Assembly (NCBI GenBank): GCA_009801015.1
Contig: VHZZ01000144.1
Span: forward strand, 245,264-280,202
Direction: 5' to 3'
Length of the DNA: 34,939 nt
Source: Silene noctiflora
Taxonomy: Eukaryota; Streptophyta; Magnoliopsida; Caryophyllales; Caryophyllaceae
The notes beneath the pieces are model-generated. The model did not search any database. It was not told the DNA's origin and saw nothing but the letters and a program-made list of their open reading frames with translations. Below are positions 22,382 through 32,922 of the stretch, piece after piece; within the stretch, counting starts at the first letter, position 1; the number at the start of each line of letters is the position of its first letter. A program made the position numbers and the translations under genes.

Positions 22382-22789
22382 GGCAATGTTTGACAAGACA
22401 TTTCAGGTACCTGATTTGGTCAAAGTAGCTTATTTGACCAAAATTTCAGGTACCTTATTTGTTTGTAAGCGTTTTACAAGTAGCTTATTTAACCAAATAA
22501 GCTACCTGGAATAAAATGTTACCTAGAGTAACATTTGAGATTTCAGGTACCTGATTTGATTTGATTTTCCTTTTTTACCCATTAAATTTATACTATTAAA
22601 TAATTCTCATATACTTTTACGTCATTTCATCAAAATCAGTTACCTTTTCAGTTAGTTTGTCAAACATTTTTTTTATAATCAGCTACTTTATCCGTTAATA
22701 ATTTCCAGCTAACTTATCAGTTACCTTTTCAGGTTTCAGTTAGCTTTTCAGTTTTCAGCTCAGGTAGTTTTACCAAACAGATTCTAAAA
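22382..22789. mobile_element. MITE, first of an adjacent pair
   Basis: It starts GGCAATGTTTGACAAGACAT and ends TTTTACCAAACAGATTC, roughly inverted ends, with internal self-complementary AAGTAGCTTATTT / AAATAAGCTACCT. It is repeated immediately at 22790 in the same orientation. It has no coding capacity. Confidence 0.6.
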
Positions 22790-23134
22790 CTATGTTTGAC
22801 AAAGCATTTTAGGTACTTGATTTGGTAAAAGTAGCTTATTTGACCAACATTTCAGGTACCTTATCTTTTCGTAAGCGTTTGACAAGTAGCTTATTTGACC
22901 ACATAAGCTACCAGAAATGAAATGCTACCTAGAGTAGCATTTGAGATTTCAGGTACCTGATTTGCTATTATTTTACTTTTTTGCCCCTTAAATTTATATT
23001 ATTAAATAATTATCATATCATTTTAAGATATTTCATCAAAATCAATTACCTTTTCAGCTAGTTTACCAAACATTTTTTTATATAATCTACCTTATGAGCT
23101 CATAATTTTCAGCTACCTTATCAGTTACCTTTTT
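22790..23134. mobile_element. MITE, second of an adjacent pair, right end truncated
   Basis: It starts CTATGTTTGACAAAGCATTT and follows the first copy base by base with scattered differences up to CAGTTACCTTTTTAG. It then breaks off, lacking the last 40 or so bases. Confidence 0.6.
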
Positions 23135-23271
23135 AGAAGCGGGGTTGACCGGAAACTAAAACAAAAACAAAAAAACAAGGTCTAGAGAGCATAAAACGGA
23201 ACGAGGCCACAAAACGCCTCCCACATCTTGTTGAAACAAACGAAAAAAGTTGATTCAGCATGCCCGACTCC

Positions 23272-23560
23272 TCAAAGGTCCATAATTGTTGCTTCTGTGT
23301 GATGCCCGGCCAAGTTAGCCAAGTAATCCGCTTTCCCGTAAATATACTGCACCTTCACATTCCACGGTGAGTCATGGATAAATCGACTTGCAAATTTGGA
23401 CAGGATGAGAATGCGTCGTAGGGTAAGGCTGGTCCGTCACCAAGAAACCCGCCACCACCTGACCTGACCACTTATTTAAGAGATGAGAGCCTTTACCACT
23501 CTCACCAGCCAACTTTGGTATTATCTTTTGCATTGTAAAATAGTTACTCAACGTTTTATT
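23272..23560 (-). pseudogene. LINE-type RNase H remnant
   Basis: On the minus strand a frame ending at the stop 23272-23274 reads SPWNVKVQYIYGKADYLANL, like the C-terminal part of RNase H domains of plant non-LTR retrotransposons (consensus W.VKV.H.YRE.N..AD.LANLG). Further upstream the frame shifts; a neighbouring frame reads HSHPVQICKSI, also plausible for the domain. No reverse transcriptase part is visible. It is old, broken element debris. Confidence 0.5.
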
Positions 23561-23570
23561 TAGTGTAATC

Positions 23571-23738
23571 AATGGTGGAGCTAGGGGGTTAGCAGAGGCG
23601 CTCTCCTCCTGACAGATAAAAATTTCATAATTTTTTATTGAAATTTTCGAAAAAAAATTCGAGTGTACCTTATTTCATTACCACATCGCCTTCCTAAAAT
23701 TTCTCGCCCTCCTAAACTTAAATCCCGGCTTTGCCACT
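23571..23738. mobile_element. small MITE with AGTGGCGGAGCC-type ends
   Basis: AATGGTGGAGCTAGGGGG at the left is answered by CCCGGCTTTGCCACTAG at the right. This terminal pattern (GTGGCGGAGCCAGG) is common in dispersed plant repeats. The interior is AT-rich, with GAAATTTTCGAAAA words. No target duplication was clearly seen. Confidence 0.4.
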
Positions 23739-23739
23739 A

Positions 23740-24780
23740 GTCCACTAGTGACTGTAATGTGATTATGATTTTACTGCAACACAATACCTTGCAGGCAAAA
23801 CCGCGTAAATGCATGTAAAAGTTAAAATGTGAAGATGAATTGACAAAATTTGACTCATTCAACAAACAATTTGTGATTATCATTCATAAGATTTTGAGGC
23901 TGTGGTGCATTCATCCGTAGACCAACATTTGCTAGATTTTTAAAGATAACAAATAATTCCCTCATTCTCACGGTTACTCCCTCAACCATTCATCATCTTC
24001 ACAAGAATTGAAACACCTCATCGTCCACAATCAACGACCGCCCGTTCGCTGCCAACCGTTGTTCCGCCTTTTGCCCCAACCTCATACTCATTGTCTACTC
24101 AACAAGGTATACCTTAGTCTCATTTTCTTGATGTTGTTCAGCTTTTTGGTGTAAAGGGAGCTACAAGTGCGATTCTAATGCTTACGAGATCTGAAACCAG
24201 GTCATGAGCACCAGTACACCACATTTCATGACTTACCAACTAAGTTAGCTGACATTTGCTTTGATGTTGTACAGCTGACAGGTCCTCAGGGTAATTGGGT
24301 ATATCATGTCACTATACACCCTAGTCAATGAAAAATATTCTTTTTTATTCTATTTAAATTATGGTGACGTGGTACACCCGATGGACATAAGAATCTCTCT
24401 TTGGTGACAATAGCTATTTCATGATATAAAGTTTAGCTGATTTGTTGAGTTAATTTAGTGACGTGCTACTCCGTCTGTCCCCGTCCTAATTATTTGTTTT
24501 ATTGTTTACCTTTTAATATCCCATAGGATGAATATGGAAGTTAAACAAATAAAAGTATTTCTTTTTTCTTTGTTTTTTTTGGGAATTTGTTGGCTACATA
24601 GTTTGCTAGTTGTCGAGTTGTTATTGAATTATTAGAATGGACGGAAGACAATCTTATTTTCTAATGGTTTTGATGTTGCTACTGACTTCCTTTTTATGCT
24701 TGTTTTTTTCCTTGTTATGTGGTAATGAAACTTAGTCTGGCACGGAATCCAGATCAGGATCTACGAGATTTGCACCAGTC
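23740..24780. other. spacer upstream of gene 3, nothing identified
   Basis: There is no ORF of note and no match to block A. A Stowaway-like start (CTACTCCGTCTGTCC) lies at about 24469. The stretch 24740-24890 is more GC-rich and reads openly into gene 3. Confidence 0.4.
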
Positions 24781-24906
24781 CAATCCGGTCCAGTGTGGTT
24801 AACGCGGAACTGGATTAGGGACTGGCAGGACCCGGTTCAGAGTCGGCCGGTTACCATCCCGAATCTAAACCTTGACGAATTATTACTTGTTATTGGAATA
24901 AGAGGA

Positions 24907-27882
24907 ATGAGTGATCTACATACCCCTATTCAGCTTATTCTTCAGCTGGTTGCTGCCGAAGTAGCCTTGTACTTTAATCTCAAAGACGACGTAGATTGGA
25001 TAAAGAGTGAATTGCAGTACATCTCGAGTAGGCTAATGAATGCGGAAGAAAGAGCCGAGGGAGATGATCCAGCCAAAGATTGGTTGAGACAAGTACGAAA
25101 GTTTGTTTTCGACACTGAAGATGCCATAGAACGGTATCAGCTATTCCTGAAGAAAAGTAGAATTTCTAGGTTGAAACACCATGTATTAGGAGATGTCAGC
25201 GATATGGCGTCTATCATGAAATCCTTGCGCGAAAATGCAACTCGTATTACAGGAGCAGGAGACCGATTAATGTTTAATAGTGACAATGGCAATCAGCGTG
25301 GTCAATGTAGCAACAATCAAGCCAGACAAAGCAGATCTGTGAATCAGTGTACTACGATGACAGCTGGTTATGAAGAAGTTGAAAACGACATTGCTAAGCA
25401 AGAAATTATCGGTTTACTTGGCTATCAGAATGACAATGGGAGACCCTCGACAGTAGCAGTGGTTGGAATGAGAGGACTAGGAAAGACAACTGTTGTTGAA
25501 AGTGTGTACTATGATAATACAATGAGATCTCGCTTCACACTTCGTGCTTGGATTCCTGTATCTGAGTGCAGACAAGAAGATGCAATTCTTCGGAGCATGA
25601 TTGTGCATCTTTCGACAGCAACCGATAAGCTTTATAGTAAGAGGATAGTTGACAACATGGATGAAGGGTCCTTACAACATCTGCTTCAAAAATACATACA
25701 AGGGAAAAGGTAACATGTTTCAGTCACGGTACTTGCAAGCTCCTTTACAAAGTTTCCGAGATGTCAGGTGTTCGGAAACTTTATAAAGGAGCTTACAAAT
25801 TGTAAAGGAGTCAAACACTCTATGGAACGTAATAAAAGTGTCGTCAATCATATGACTTCGTTTTGTACCTTCTATAATATCATCAGTTTCCGCAGGTACA
25901 TGGTTGTATTCGACAATGTTCAAGAAGGAGACATAGAGCTGACGAAAAATATCAAGGCCTTGTTGGATACTAACAAAGAGAACAGCAAAATATTAATAAC
26001 TACGCGTTATGAGAATGTCGCTCATGCATGGTTAAACGGCTTAAGGAATGGTTTGTACAAACTCAAACCGTTACCTGAAAACAAAGCGTGGGAGCTTTTC
26101 TGCAAAACGGCATTTCATGGATCTGGCGTAAGATCTCCTTCAAAATTGCATGATTTGGCTCGTAGGATCGTAAAAAAATGTGGAGGATTACCACCAGTTA
26201 TAACTTCAGTTGGTAGTCTGTTATCCAACAGGGGAGATGACTTGAATGAATGGAGTAAGGTACATCATAGTCTCGGGTTTTACTTAGACTCGAAACACCA
26301 ACTAGCAGAAATAAACAGAGCCTTTATGCAGAGTTACTATGATTTGCCTTTCAAGCTCAGACCGTGTTTTTTGTACTTCGGGTTGTTTCCAAAAAGGTAT
26401 CCCATTGCGCGAATGAGACTACTTCGGCTATGGATTGCAGAGGGTTTCATACCAGAATGTAGAGGCAATTTAACCCTTGAGGAAATTGCAGAAGAATATA
26501 TGAATGACCTGATCAATATGAGCATGATTGAAGTTAAATCTAGAGATCCGTCAGGAAGAGTTAAAACCTTGGGTGTCGTAAGCAAATTCCTACATGAGAT
26601 GATTTTATCGAAGTTGCATCAACTCGGCTTTTGCAAAATTCTTTCCAAGAAAGGTTCTTTAGGCATAGCAACATCTAGACGGTTGTCCATCTACAAGACG
26701 CACGAGTGTCATGCACTTGAACTGGACAATATTATGATAAATCCTTCAAGCATTCGAAGTCTTTTCTTACAAGATGTAGAACCACCAATAATGGTAAAGG
26801 TCTTCGACAACAGATTCTTGGAGAGCGTAAATTTGTTGAAAGTTCTTGATCTGCTGAACGCTCCTATAGATTATATTCCCAAAGAAGTTGGTACCCTACT
26901 CAATTTACGCTATTTAAGTTTGAGAGGCACTCGAGTTTCAAAAATTCCAAAAACCATTGGTAAGCTTGAGAAACTCCAAACATTGGATTTGAAACAGACT
27001 TTCATTTCCGAGCTTCCCAAAGAATTTAATCAACTTCATAATCTACGACATCTTCTTGGATACTATTTTAAGCACGATCTCTCTAACGCCCATTGCATGA
27101 TAACCAACGGAGTGAAGATACCTGAAGGGCTACTGGGAAGGTGCTTACAACTACAAAAACTCGCTTTCTTGGATTTGAATGCTGCACATAGAAATTGGAT
27201 GATGGAGTTAAGAAACTTGACGCAATTAAGAAAGTTGGGAATCACAGGGCTCAAGTCGAAAGATGGGCCGATTATCTGTTCTGCAATTGATGGTATGAAT
27301 AATCTTGAAGCGTTCAGCGTATACTCAAGTAAAACTGAGTGTATTGATTTGAGGAATGTCAGGTCTCCTCCACAAATGCTGAAACGGTTGTACTTAAGTG
27401 GACCTTTACCCTTATTTCCTACTTGGATAACTCGGCTCCAAAACCTTGTCAAAATCCGTCTAAGGTGGTCATTACTACCAGTCGATCCTCTCGAGTCCTT
27501 ACAGTCATTACCTAATCTGGTGGAGCTTCAACTGTTAGAGGCATTTATCGGCGAGCACTTAATAATTGGAAATCATGGATTTCAGAAGCTTAAGGTACTA
27601 CAGCTCTTAGATTTGCATCCTCTCAAGTCCTTGTACATAGCTGAAGGCGGTTTACCTGTTCTAGACGAGATGTCAATCGGGGAAAGCGAGAATTTGGAGG
27701 TTCCTGTTACCATCAAGTACCTCTCCACACTAACAACACTAAACTTCTACAATATGTCACCATGTTTCACTGATTGCATTCTACCAGGTCAAGACGATTA
27801 CTCAGTCGTCGAGCATATACCCACTGTCCTTTTCCATAATAAGGACTTGGAGGGCAATTGGCAGACATACACTCTGCGATGA
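24907..27882 (+). CDS. CC-NB-ARC-LRR disease-resistance protein, RPM1-like (NLR gene 3)
   Basis: Exons 24907-25709 and 25896-27882 give about 929 residues, with Arg268 split by a 186-base intron. The start aligns with MSDIYG of gene 2. The frame stays open upstream to an ATG at 24793, which would add 38 residues (MWLTRNWIRDW...) unlike the paralogues and is less likely. EDAIE lies in the coiled coil. P-loop GMRGLGKTT at 187-195 with Lys193. Kinase-2 VVFDNV with Asp274, again Asn after it and no Trp. RNBS-B ILITTRYENVA, GLPP at 365-368, RNBS-D CFLYFGLFP, and LHE (500-502) in the MHD place. LRRs reach the end. Exon 1 and the middle LRRs look most like gene 2; the last LRRs and tail (VLFHNKD) look like gene 1. 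Its upstream DNA is unrelated to that of the other copies. Confidence 0.93.
25710..25895 (+). other. short intron of NLR gene 3 with internal hairpin
   Basis: GTAACATG...CCGCAG, only 186 bases against about 1,300 in genes 1 and 2. Its 3' part matches the end of the gene 2 intron (TTTTGTACCTTCTATAATAT). Arms 25733-25759 and 25772-25798 form a 27-base inverted repeat with two mismatches around a 12-base loop. Confidence 0.85.
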
Positions 27883-27956
27883 TCATTGTGCCATTTACTG
27901 AAAAAAAAGAGGAAATCGCGTCCAATTTGAAGACTGGTATCATCGATTGTGTTGTT

Positions 27957-28064
27957 CAGTTGGTCTTTGTTAAGACCGTCTTAATCTCACCACTCCTTTC
28001 ATTTTTGCTTTACTTAGATCGGTTGTAGGTACCTTCTTAACTTAAGACGGTCTTAAACAAGAAT
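27957..28064. mobile_element. MITE with AAGACGGTCTT ends, 10-base target duplication
   Basis: Inverted ends are TTAAGACCGTCTTAA and TTAAGACGGTCTTAA, offset slightly from the borders. The element is flanked by exact TTGTGTTGTT at 27947-27956 and 28065-28074. It is absent from the matching 3' flank of gene 1. The duplication size of about 9-10 bases suggests a Mutator-like MITE. Confidence 0.65.
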
Positions 28065-28454
28065 TTGTGTTGTTATAATTAATGCTCCTTCCTGATAACT
28101 TACAGTACTTGCACTCGATCTGATAGATTATGTACTTGAAGCGCTTGTAGCAACCCGGAGTTCATCAACATTTCTTAATGTTAACTAACTTCGGGCTTAT
28201 ATGTACAGATTGTGTTCTACTGTAATACGGAGTATATTTTTCATAATCAATTTCTTTTACATCATTATGGAACAAATTGACCAATTTGGGTACGTTTGTC
28301 CAACTTTAGTTTCACTGATGTTAACATAGGACAAAATACGACGAACTGATCATTACTCCCTCTGTTCTAATCATTTCTTTTAACTTTATATAAACACGGT
28401 ACCTCATCTCACAACAACAGCAGAAAAACAATGAACTACTCCGTACAACAGTTT

Positions 28455-28591
28455 GTTTTTTTGGTGTAAACCATCCGGTTTAATCCGGATTCGAGCCGGG
28501 TAGAGCCACTAGGGCGGTAAAGCTCTCCCTCATGAGTTTCAACACTGCTGCGTTCCCAGGGCTCGAACACAAGACCTCTGGTTAAGCTAGA
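28455..28591 (-). mobile_element. tRNA-derived SINE (5' part truncated or diverged)
   Basis: Minus-strand reading has a box-B-like GTGTTCGAGCC near its 5' end, a unique body, and an A-rich tail (ACCAAAAAAACAAAC). Near-identical 10-base words ACAACAGTTT (28445-28454) and ACAACCGTTT (28592-28601) flank it as a likely target duplication. No clear box A. It interrupts the block-B-like sequence behind gene 3. Confidence 0.5.
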
Positions 28592-28601
28592 ACAACCGTT
28601 T

Positions 28602-28758
28602 ATAAACATGGTATCTCAGGCTATGCTTTTTATAAGATGGTGTATGGAACAAGAAGACGCCCGAGGTAATAGCAGCAGAGCTGACCCATTACAGGAACAA
28701 AGCGGCTCATTGTACGGCACACTATAAGCCCTTTGAAGTTTCGTCTAGAGTTCGAGTC
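28602..28758 (+). other. possible decayed retroelement pol fragment
   Basis: One frame reads YKMVYGTRRR, like the PF.MVYG motif after plant Gypsy integrases. A neighbouring frame stays open through AHYKPFEVSSRVRV. Stops and shifts interrupt it. It also forms the target of the TRIM insertion. The identification is weak. Confidence 0.25.
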
Positions 28759-28763
28759 GATAC

Positions 28764-29648
28764 TATTAGAGAAGATTACGGTAATACACCGTAACCAGAA
28801 TAAAATAAGTTATATTATTATGGTTTCTATATTAGGAGTCTTCCGAGTATTATAAATACGGCATGATTGTAATTGTGAAGACACAAATAAAATAATACCA
28901 AACGATTTCCTTTATGTTTTCTCCCGTCCCTATTTCTAATATGGTATTAAAGGCCTTACGCTCTTCAGGCCTAAAACATAAAACTCCGCCGCTGCCGATG
29001 GGCTAATGAATTAAATGCTGAACTTTTTCTTTTGTTTCAAGATCTTACGTGGGTTTTGTAATTTGCCCATTAGTTTGATTGATTAATATATCGAAACTTC
29101 AGTTCTTTTGACGATTTTGCCCATTAGTTTGATGGATTAATATATCGAAACTTCAGTTTTTTTGACGATGATTCATTTGAAGGTTCAAAAAATTGCGACG
29201 TTCTGACAATGATCATGAGATGAGTACGAAAAAAAATCAACGTTTTCGTTTGGTTCGAATTTTAACGTGTTCGAAAAATAACGACGTTCCCGTTCAACGA
29301 ATTTTTTTGACACTTTCGAAAAGTTGCGACTTTCCTGCCTAAGATTTGAAGATCGGAGACCGAAGAAACCGATTTTTCTTCATCTTTTTGTTATTTGTGT
29401 GAAAATTCATGGAATTTTTTTCAAATTACCATGAGTGTGAAGGGATATAAGAGAAGATTACGATATCGTAATATACCGTAATTAGAATAATTAAATAAGT
29501 ATATTATTATGGTTTCCTATATTAGGAGATCTTATGATGATTATGTCTTTCGAGTACTATAAATACGGTACGATTGTAATTGGGAAGACACGAATGAAAT
29601 AATAGCGTAAACGATTTCCTTTATGTTTTCTCCTCTCTATTTCTAATA
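28764..29648 (+). mobile_element. TRIM (miniature LTR retrotransposon), complete
   Basis: Left LTR 28764-28941 (178 bases) and right LTR 29446-29648 (203 bases) are clearly similar. They share AGAGAAGATTACG at the start, TATATTATTATGGTTTC, and CGATTTCCTTTATGTTTTCT near the end. The size difference is mainly an 18-base stretch plus small indels. A primer site TGGTATTAAAGGCC, like the methionine initiator tRNA site TGGTATCAGAGC, follows the left LTR at 28942. A purine tract GTGAAGGGA precedes the right LTR. Exact target duplications GATAC lie at 28759-28763 and 29649-29653. The 504-base interior has no protein frame, so it is non-autonomous and would rely on Copia-type machinery supplied elsewhere. 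LTR ends are TA...TA rather than TG...CA. Confidence 0.85.
29062..29169 (+). repeat. 54-base tandem duplication inside the TRIM
   Basis: Two nearly identical units start TTTGCCCATTAGTTTGAT at 29062 and 29116. Confidence 0.85.
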
Positions 29649-29654
29649 GATACA

Positions 29655-31130
29655 TATCATTTAATTCCGATGTTTGCATTTTCCATTAATAAAAAGCCTT
29701 TTTACCTCCAAAAAAAAAGATATCTAAAGTTATGCATCTTATCTAAGAGCTTAAATTGTTAGAATTTCGTTACTTTTTTACGGCTTCTCATAAATATTGT
29801 CAAGCTAAGCCAAGGTCAAAGTAGGAGTCAACCAAGAAACTCAAGGAAAAAAGCTATCCGAATCTGGCGTAGGGTGCGCCTCCTTGCGCAACTTGAACTA
29901 GCGCTTAAAGGGATTGAAAGTAGTACTCATATCATCAAAGTGCACTTACCCGTGTTGGTGGGCTTGACTCGGCTGCGGTCAGATCCTGCAGGATGTTGCG
30001 TTTTTCAAGTGCATTTGTTTTAAATGAGGAAATTGCGAAATACTCATCGTTCTATCCCATAAATGATTCAATTGATCGTAGTTTTTAATTTGGAAGGATG
30101 AAAAAAATCATAAGAATAATATGCAAATGACGGCTTGAAAGGCGTTTCTTGGAGCCACAAAATAGAAAGGTTGTGCACGAGTCTGGAAACGACGTCGTAC
30201 GACTGCGGCGTGAATCAGGACTTATGTTTGTAATCTGATTGATATAATGCAAGCTTTTGAGCGCTGAATTTGGAGCGTGGTAGTTTGGCCTATCTTCCTG
30301 TGTTCATTTGGAATGTTTTGGCTAACAAACAACATCAAAAATTTAGCTCCCAAAATTATGATTTTTTCCATGATATTTAACCTTAGAAATGCGTCGCAAG
30401 AAAATTTTTTGCAATTTTTTTTTCACCATAGCTATTTTTTAGCCACAATCACTTGTGTTTCGTATATTTATACGTGGCACAATAGCCACGAGAATTTACA
30501 CTTAGATTACAAATATAAACGTGGCTTACCCAAATGTTAAAATGTTAAATTGTTGTAGTGACCCCTTACCACGAAGAAAACAATGTCAACTACACATTGT
30601 TAGGTAGAAAACTAGTGTTGTTAAAGCTAGTTAATTAACCACGATTATAAAATTTATAAGTGTCGAATTTCGCAGTACACATTTACTCATTGCAGTATAC
30701 ATTTAACTGTTAATTATGACCGCCATCAATCACTATCATTAACCACGACTGCCGTCAACTACTCTTTACCACCGTTAGACATCAACAACCACAACATTAG
30801 AAACGTACTACGTAAATACTATTTAAAATGGGAAAAAAAAAAGATATACGGCGTAAATAAATTATGCTGTATTTGAAATTGTACTCCAAATCTGCAATGT
30901 GTAGTCGCAATAATGACTGAATATTTGGCAAGAATATTATACTCCCTCCATTCAACTTCACACTACCACTTTGTTTTTCACGTTTATTAACGAGTGTTTT
31001 ACGCCTCAAAAGTTACGTTTTTGCAAAAAAATATAAAAGTTAGATTTTTTTAATGTACTCGTAAAAACAAATCAAACAAGATTCATATGAATATATTTTC
31101 ACTTATGTATTAAGAGAAAATTGAAATCAT
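29655..31130. other. gene-free stretch, nothing identified
   Basis: The ORF at 30277-30540 is low-complexity and hydrophobic by chance. Inverted GCCACG/CGTGGC words at about 30437-30527 hint at a small MITE. A Stowaway-like end (TACTCCCTCCATTC) is at about 30940. Block 29860-30010 is GC-richer (GGCGTAGGGTGCGCC) but unplaced. Confidence 0.4.
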
Positions 31131-31131
31131 A

Positions 31132-31434
31132 TTTATATATTATATTAAAACTGAAGCCGCAAACCATGTGTCATCTCCAAATTAATTGTCCACATGTCAC
31201 ACCGTGATTTATTTCCACTTAACATAATTTATTCAAAAAATCCTGAAATATATGGTGATTTCAAAAGACTATGAAGATATGGCCTAATATATCGCCCAAA
31301 ATATCTTTTCATAATTTAAACACACAAGTATATTTACAGAAAATCTTGATCTATTTATATATCCACGTAAAAATCTTGGTCGATTTACAGAAACTGGTTT
31401 CGTACCCCGTGCAATGCACGGGATGTTTTATTGT
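31132..31434 (+). mobile_element. Helitron-like non-autonomous element
   Basis: The left side, TATATTATATTAAAACTGAAGC, resembles the 5' ends of plant Helitrons. Near the right end is a 7-base-stem hairpin CCCGTGCAATGCACGGG (31406-31422), followed about ten bases later by the presumed terminus, though the CTRR signature is degraded to ATTGTT. The interior contains ATGTGTCATCTCC and CACATGTCAC words and no protein. The ORF at 31271-31504 spans the border. Confidence 0.45.
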
Positions 31435-32850
31435 TAACTATCACCTTAACAGTGAATATATATTCTGTATTGCAATTGAATGTTCAAACATAATACATCC
31501 TTGAAGTCAGAAAATATTGTCCTCTCCTTAAAATTTATCATAAAATGTTGTACCATTTCAAAATTCAATTAAGGAATGAATATCCAAGATCCCTATATTA
31601 TTAGCTACCACCATCTCTACCACAATAATATCGTCTCTGCTCTCTAATTCCAGGGGTAAAGTAGGTACCTCATCTTTTTTCCCCTTAAGTGCAAGTTTTT
31701 AAAGAGATACTCTCACAATGTATTCTTTGTCTTCGATTAAATCCTCCCTAAATTGAAATGGAAACAATAAGACCGAGAGAGTAAACTGATCACTTCACAT
31801 ATACTACTGCCCATAAGTGAGATTTTTTTTGCATAGGAGTTTTAAGAGAATGAACAATGGAAAGATTAAGCTCGTAACAATAGGCAATAATGCTGCACAA
31901 ACTGAAAACTTAGATGATGTCTCCTTACGGCAATAGGCAACCACAACAAATACATCAGCATGAGATTTCTAAGCTAAATCCGAATACAATGTCCAAGATA
32001 GTTAGGGATTACTCGTATATAATATCGCCTAAAACTTGCCATAAGCTTGAAAACGGTATATATGACGTGCTCCACTTCAGAGCTAATAGTTGTGCTTGTA
32101 CTCCGTATTATATTAGTGTATTACAAAATACAGGTGCTAACAACCAAGTCTCTAATTTCACATACACGTGAAAGGCTGAAATCGAGCGCAAACAACGGGT
32201 GATGCTCCAGATTTTGGTCCCGTGGTTATCCATGTTTTCATCCTCAATGACCCCAGTGTTGGCCAGGTTGTCCAGCCCATACCAGAGTTATCGGAGTAGC
32301 AGTTGAGGATGTAGGTGATGTTGATACAGTTGTGACAGGAATAGTGGTACATCAGTACCGGTAAATCAGCTTCACATAAACAAAATATTGAGCCACTCAT
32401 GAGAATAAGACTGAACAATTGTTTAAAAACATAAACTAAGAATGGATTTGTCAAAATTAGTGACACAATATAATAAAATAAATAATTTGAGTACTGAAAT
32501 CACATTTAGATAGAGGTTGAAATCGACAAATCTAAATCAAGGTGTGCCGATTTTCAGACGAAAAAGGGGATATTATGTACTGACAAATTGTGCTGTAAAA
32601 GTGTGTATTAGCCAATACAAACCATAGACTTTCATCCCAATTTTGTATCTTTGATTGCAGCTACATTTCTCCCAATCTGTGTACTTGTGTATTCAATATT
32701 ATAGTGCCAAACATGATGCAAAACTGTTGTATACCATCTAGAGCCAAAGGCACGAGTACAAAAAATAAGCAGAAATAATACTTTCGTGTAGTAAATTCTA
32801 TTGTAAATCTTATTCGTATTAACAGTATATTTGCACATAATATTTCCAAC
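31435..32850. other. gene-free stretch, nothing identified
   Basis: Segment 32180-32370 is GC-richer than its surroundings and could be a captured gene fragment, but every frame is interrupted or unrecognisable. ORFs 31914-32171 (+), 32158-32466 (-) and 32632-32849 (-) lack any known feature. Confidence 0.4.
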
Positions 32851-32922
32851 TCACAAGATCAAATCACCAACTCACAAGATCAATTCCATCCTACATAATC
32901 TCTCAATCAAGCTATCATATCT

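Noticed and set aside
24793..24906. Upstream ATG as the true start of gene 3
   Set aside because: The paralogues begin at the position equal to 24907 and the extra residues have no counterpart. It is kept as an open question in the findings.
28559..28576. tRNA-like box B, considered as a tRNA gene
   Set aside because: No acceptor stem or box A partner; an A-rich tail and flanking repeats fit a SINE.
30277..30540. ORF of 87 codons
   Set aside because: Hydrophobic composition comes from T-rich DNA; there is no start context and no homology signal.
32180..32466. GC-richer segment considered as a host gene exon
   Set aside because: No frame is both open and recognisable, and no convincing splice borders are present.
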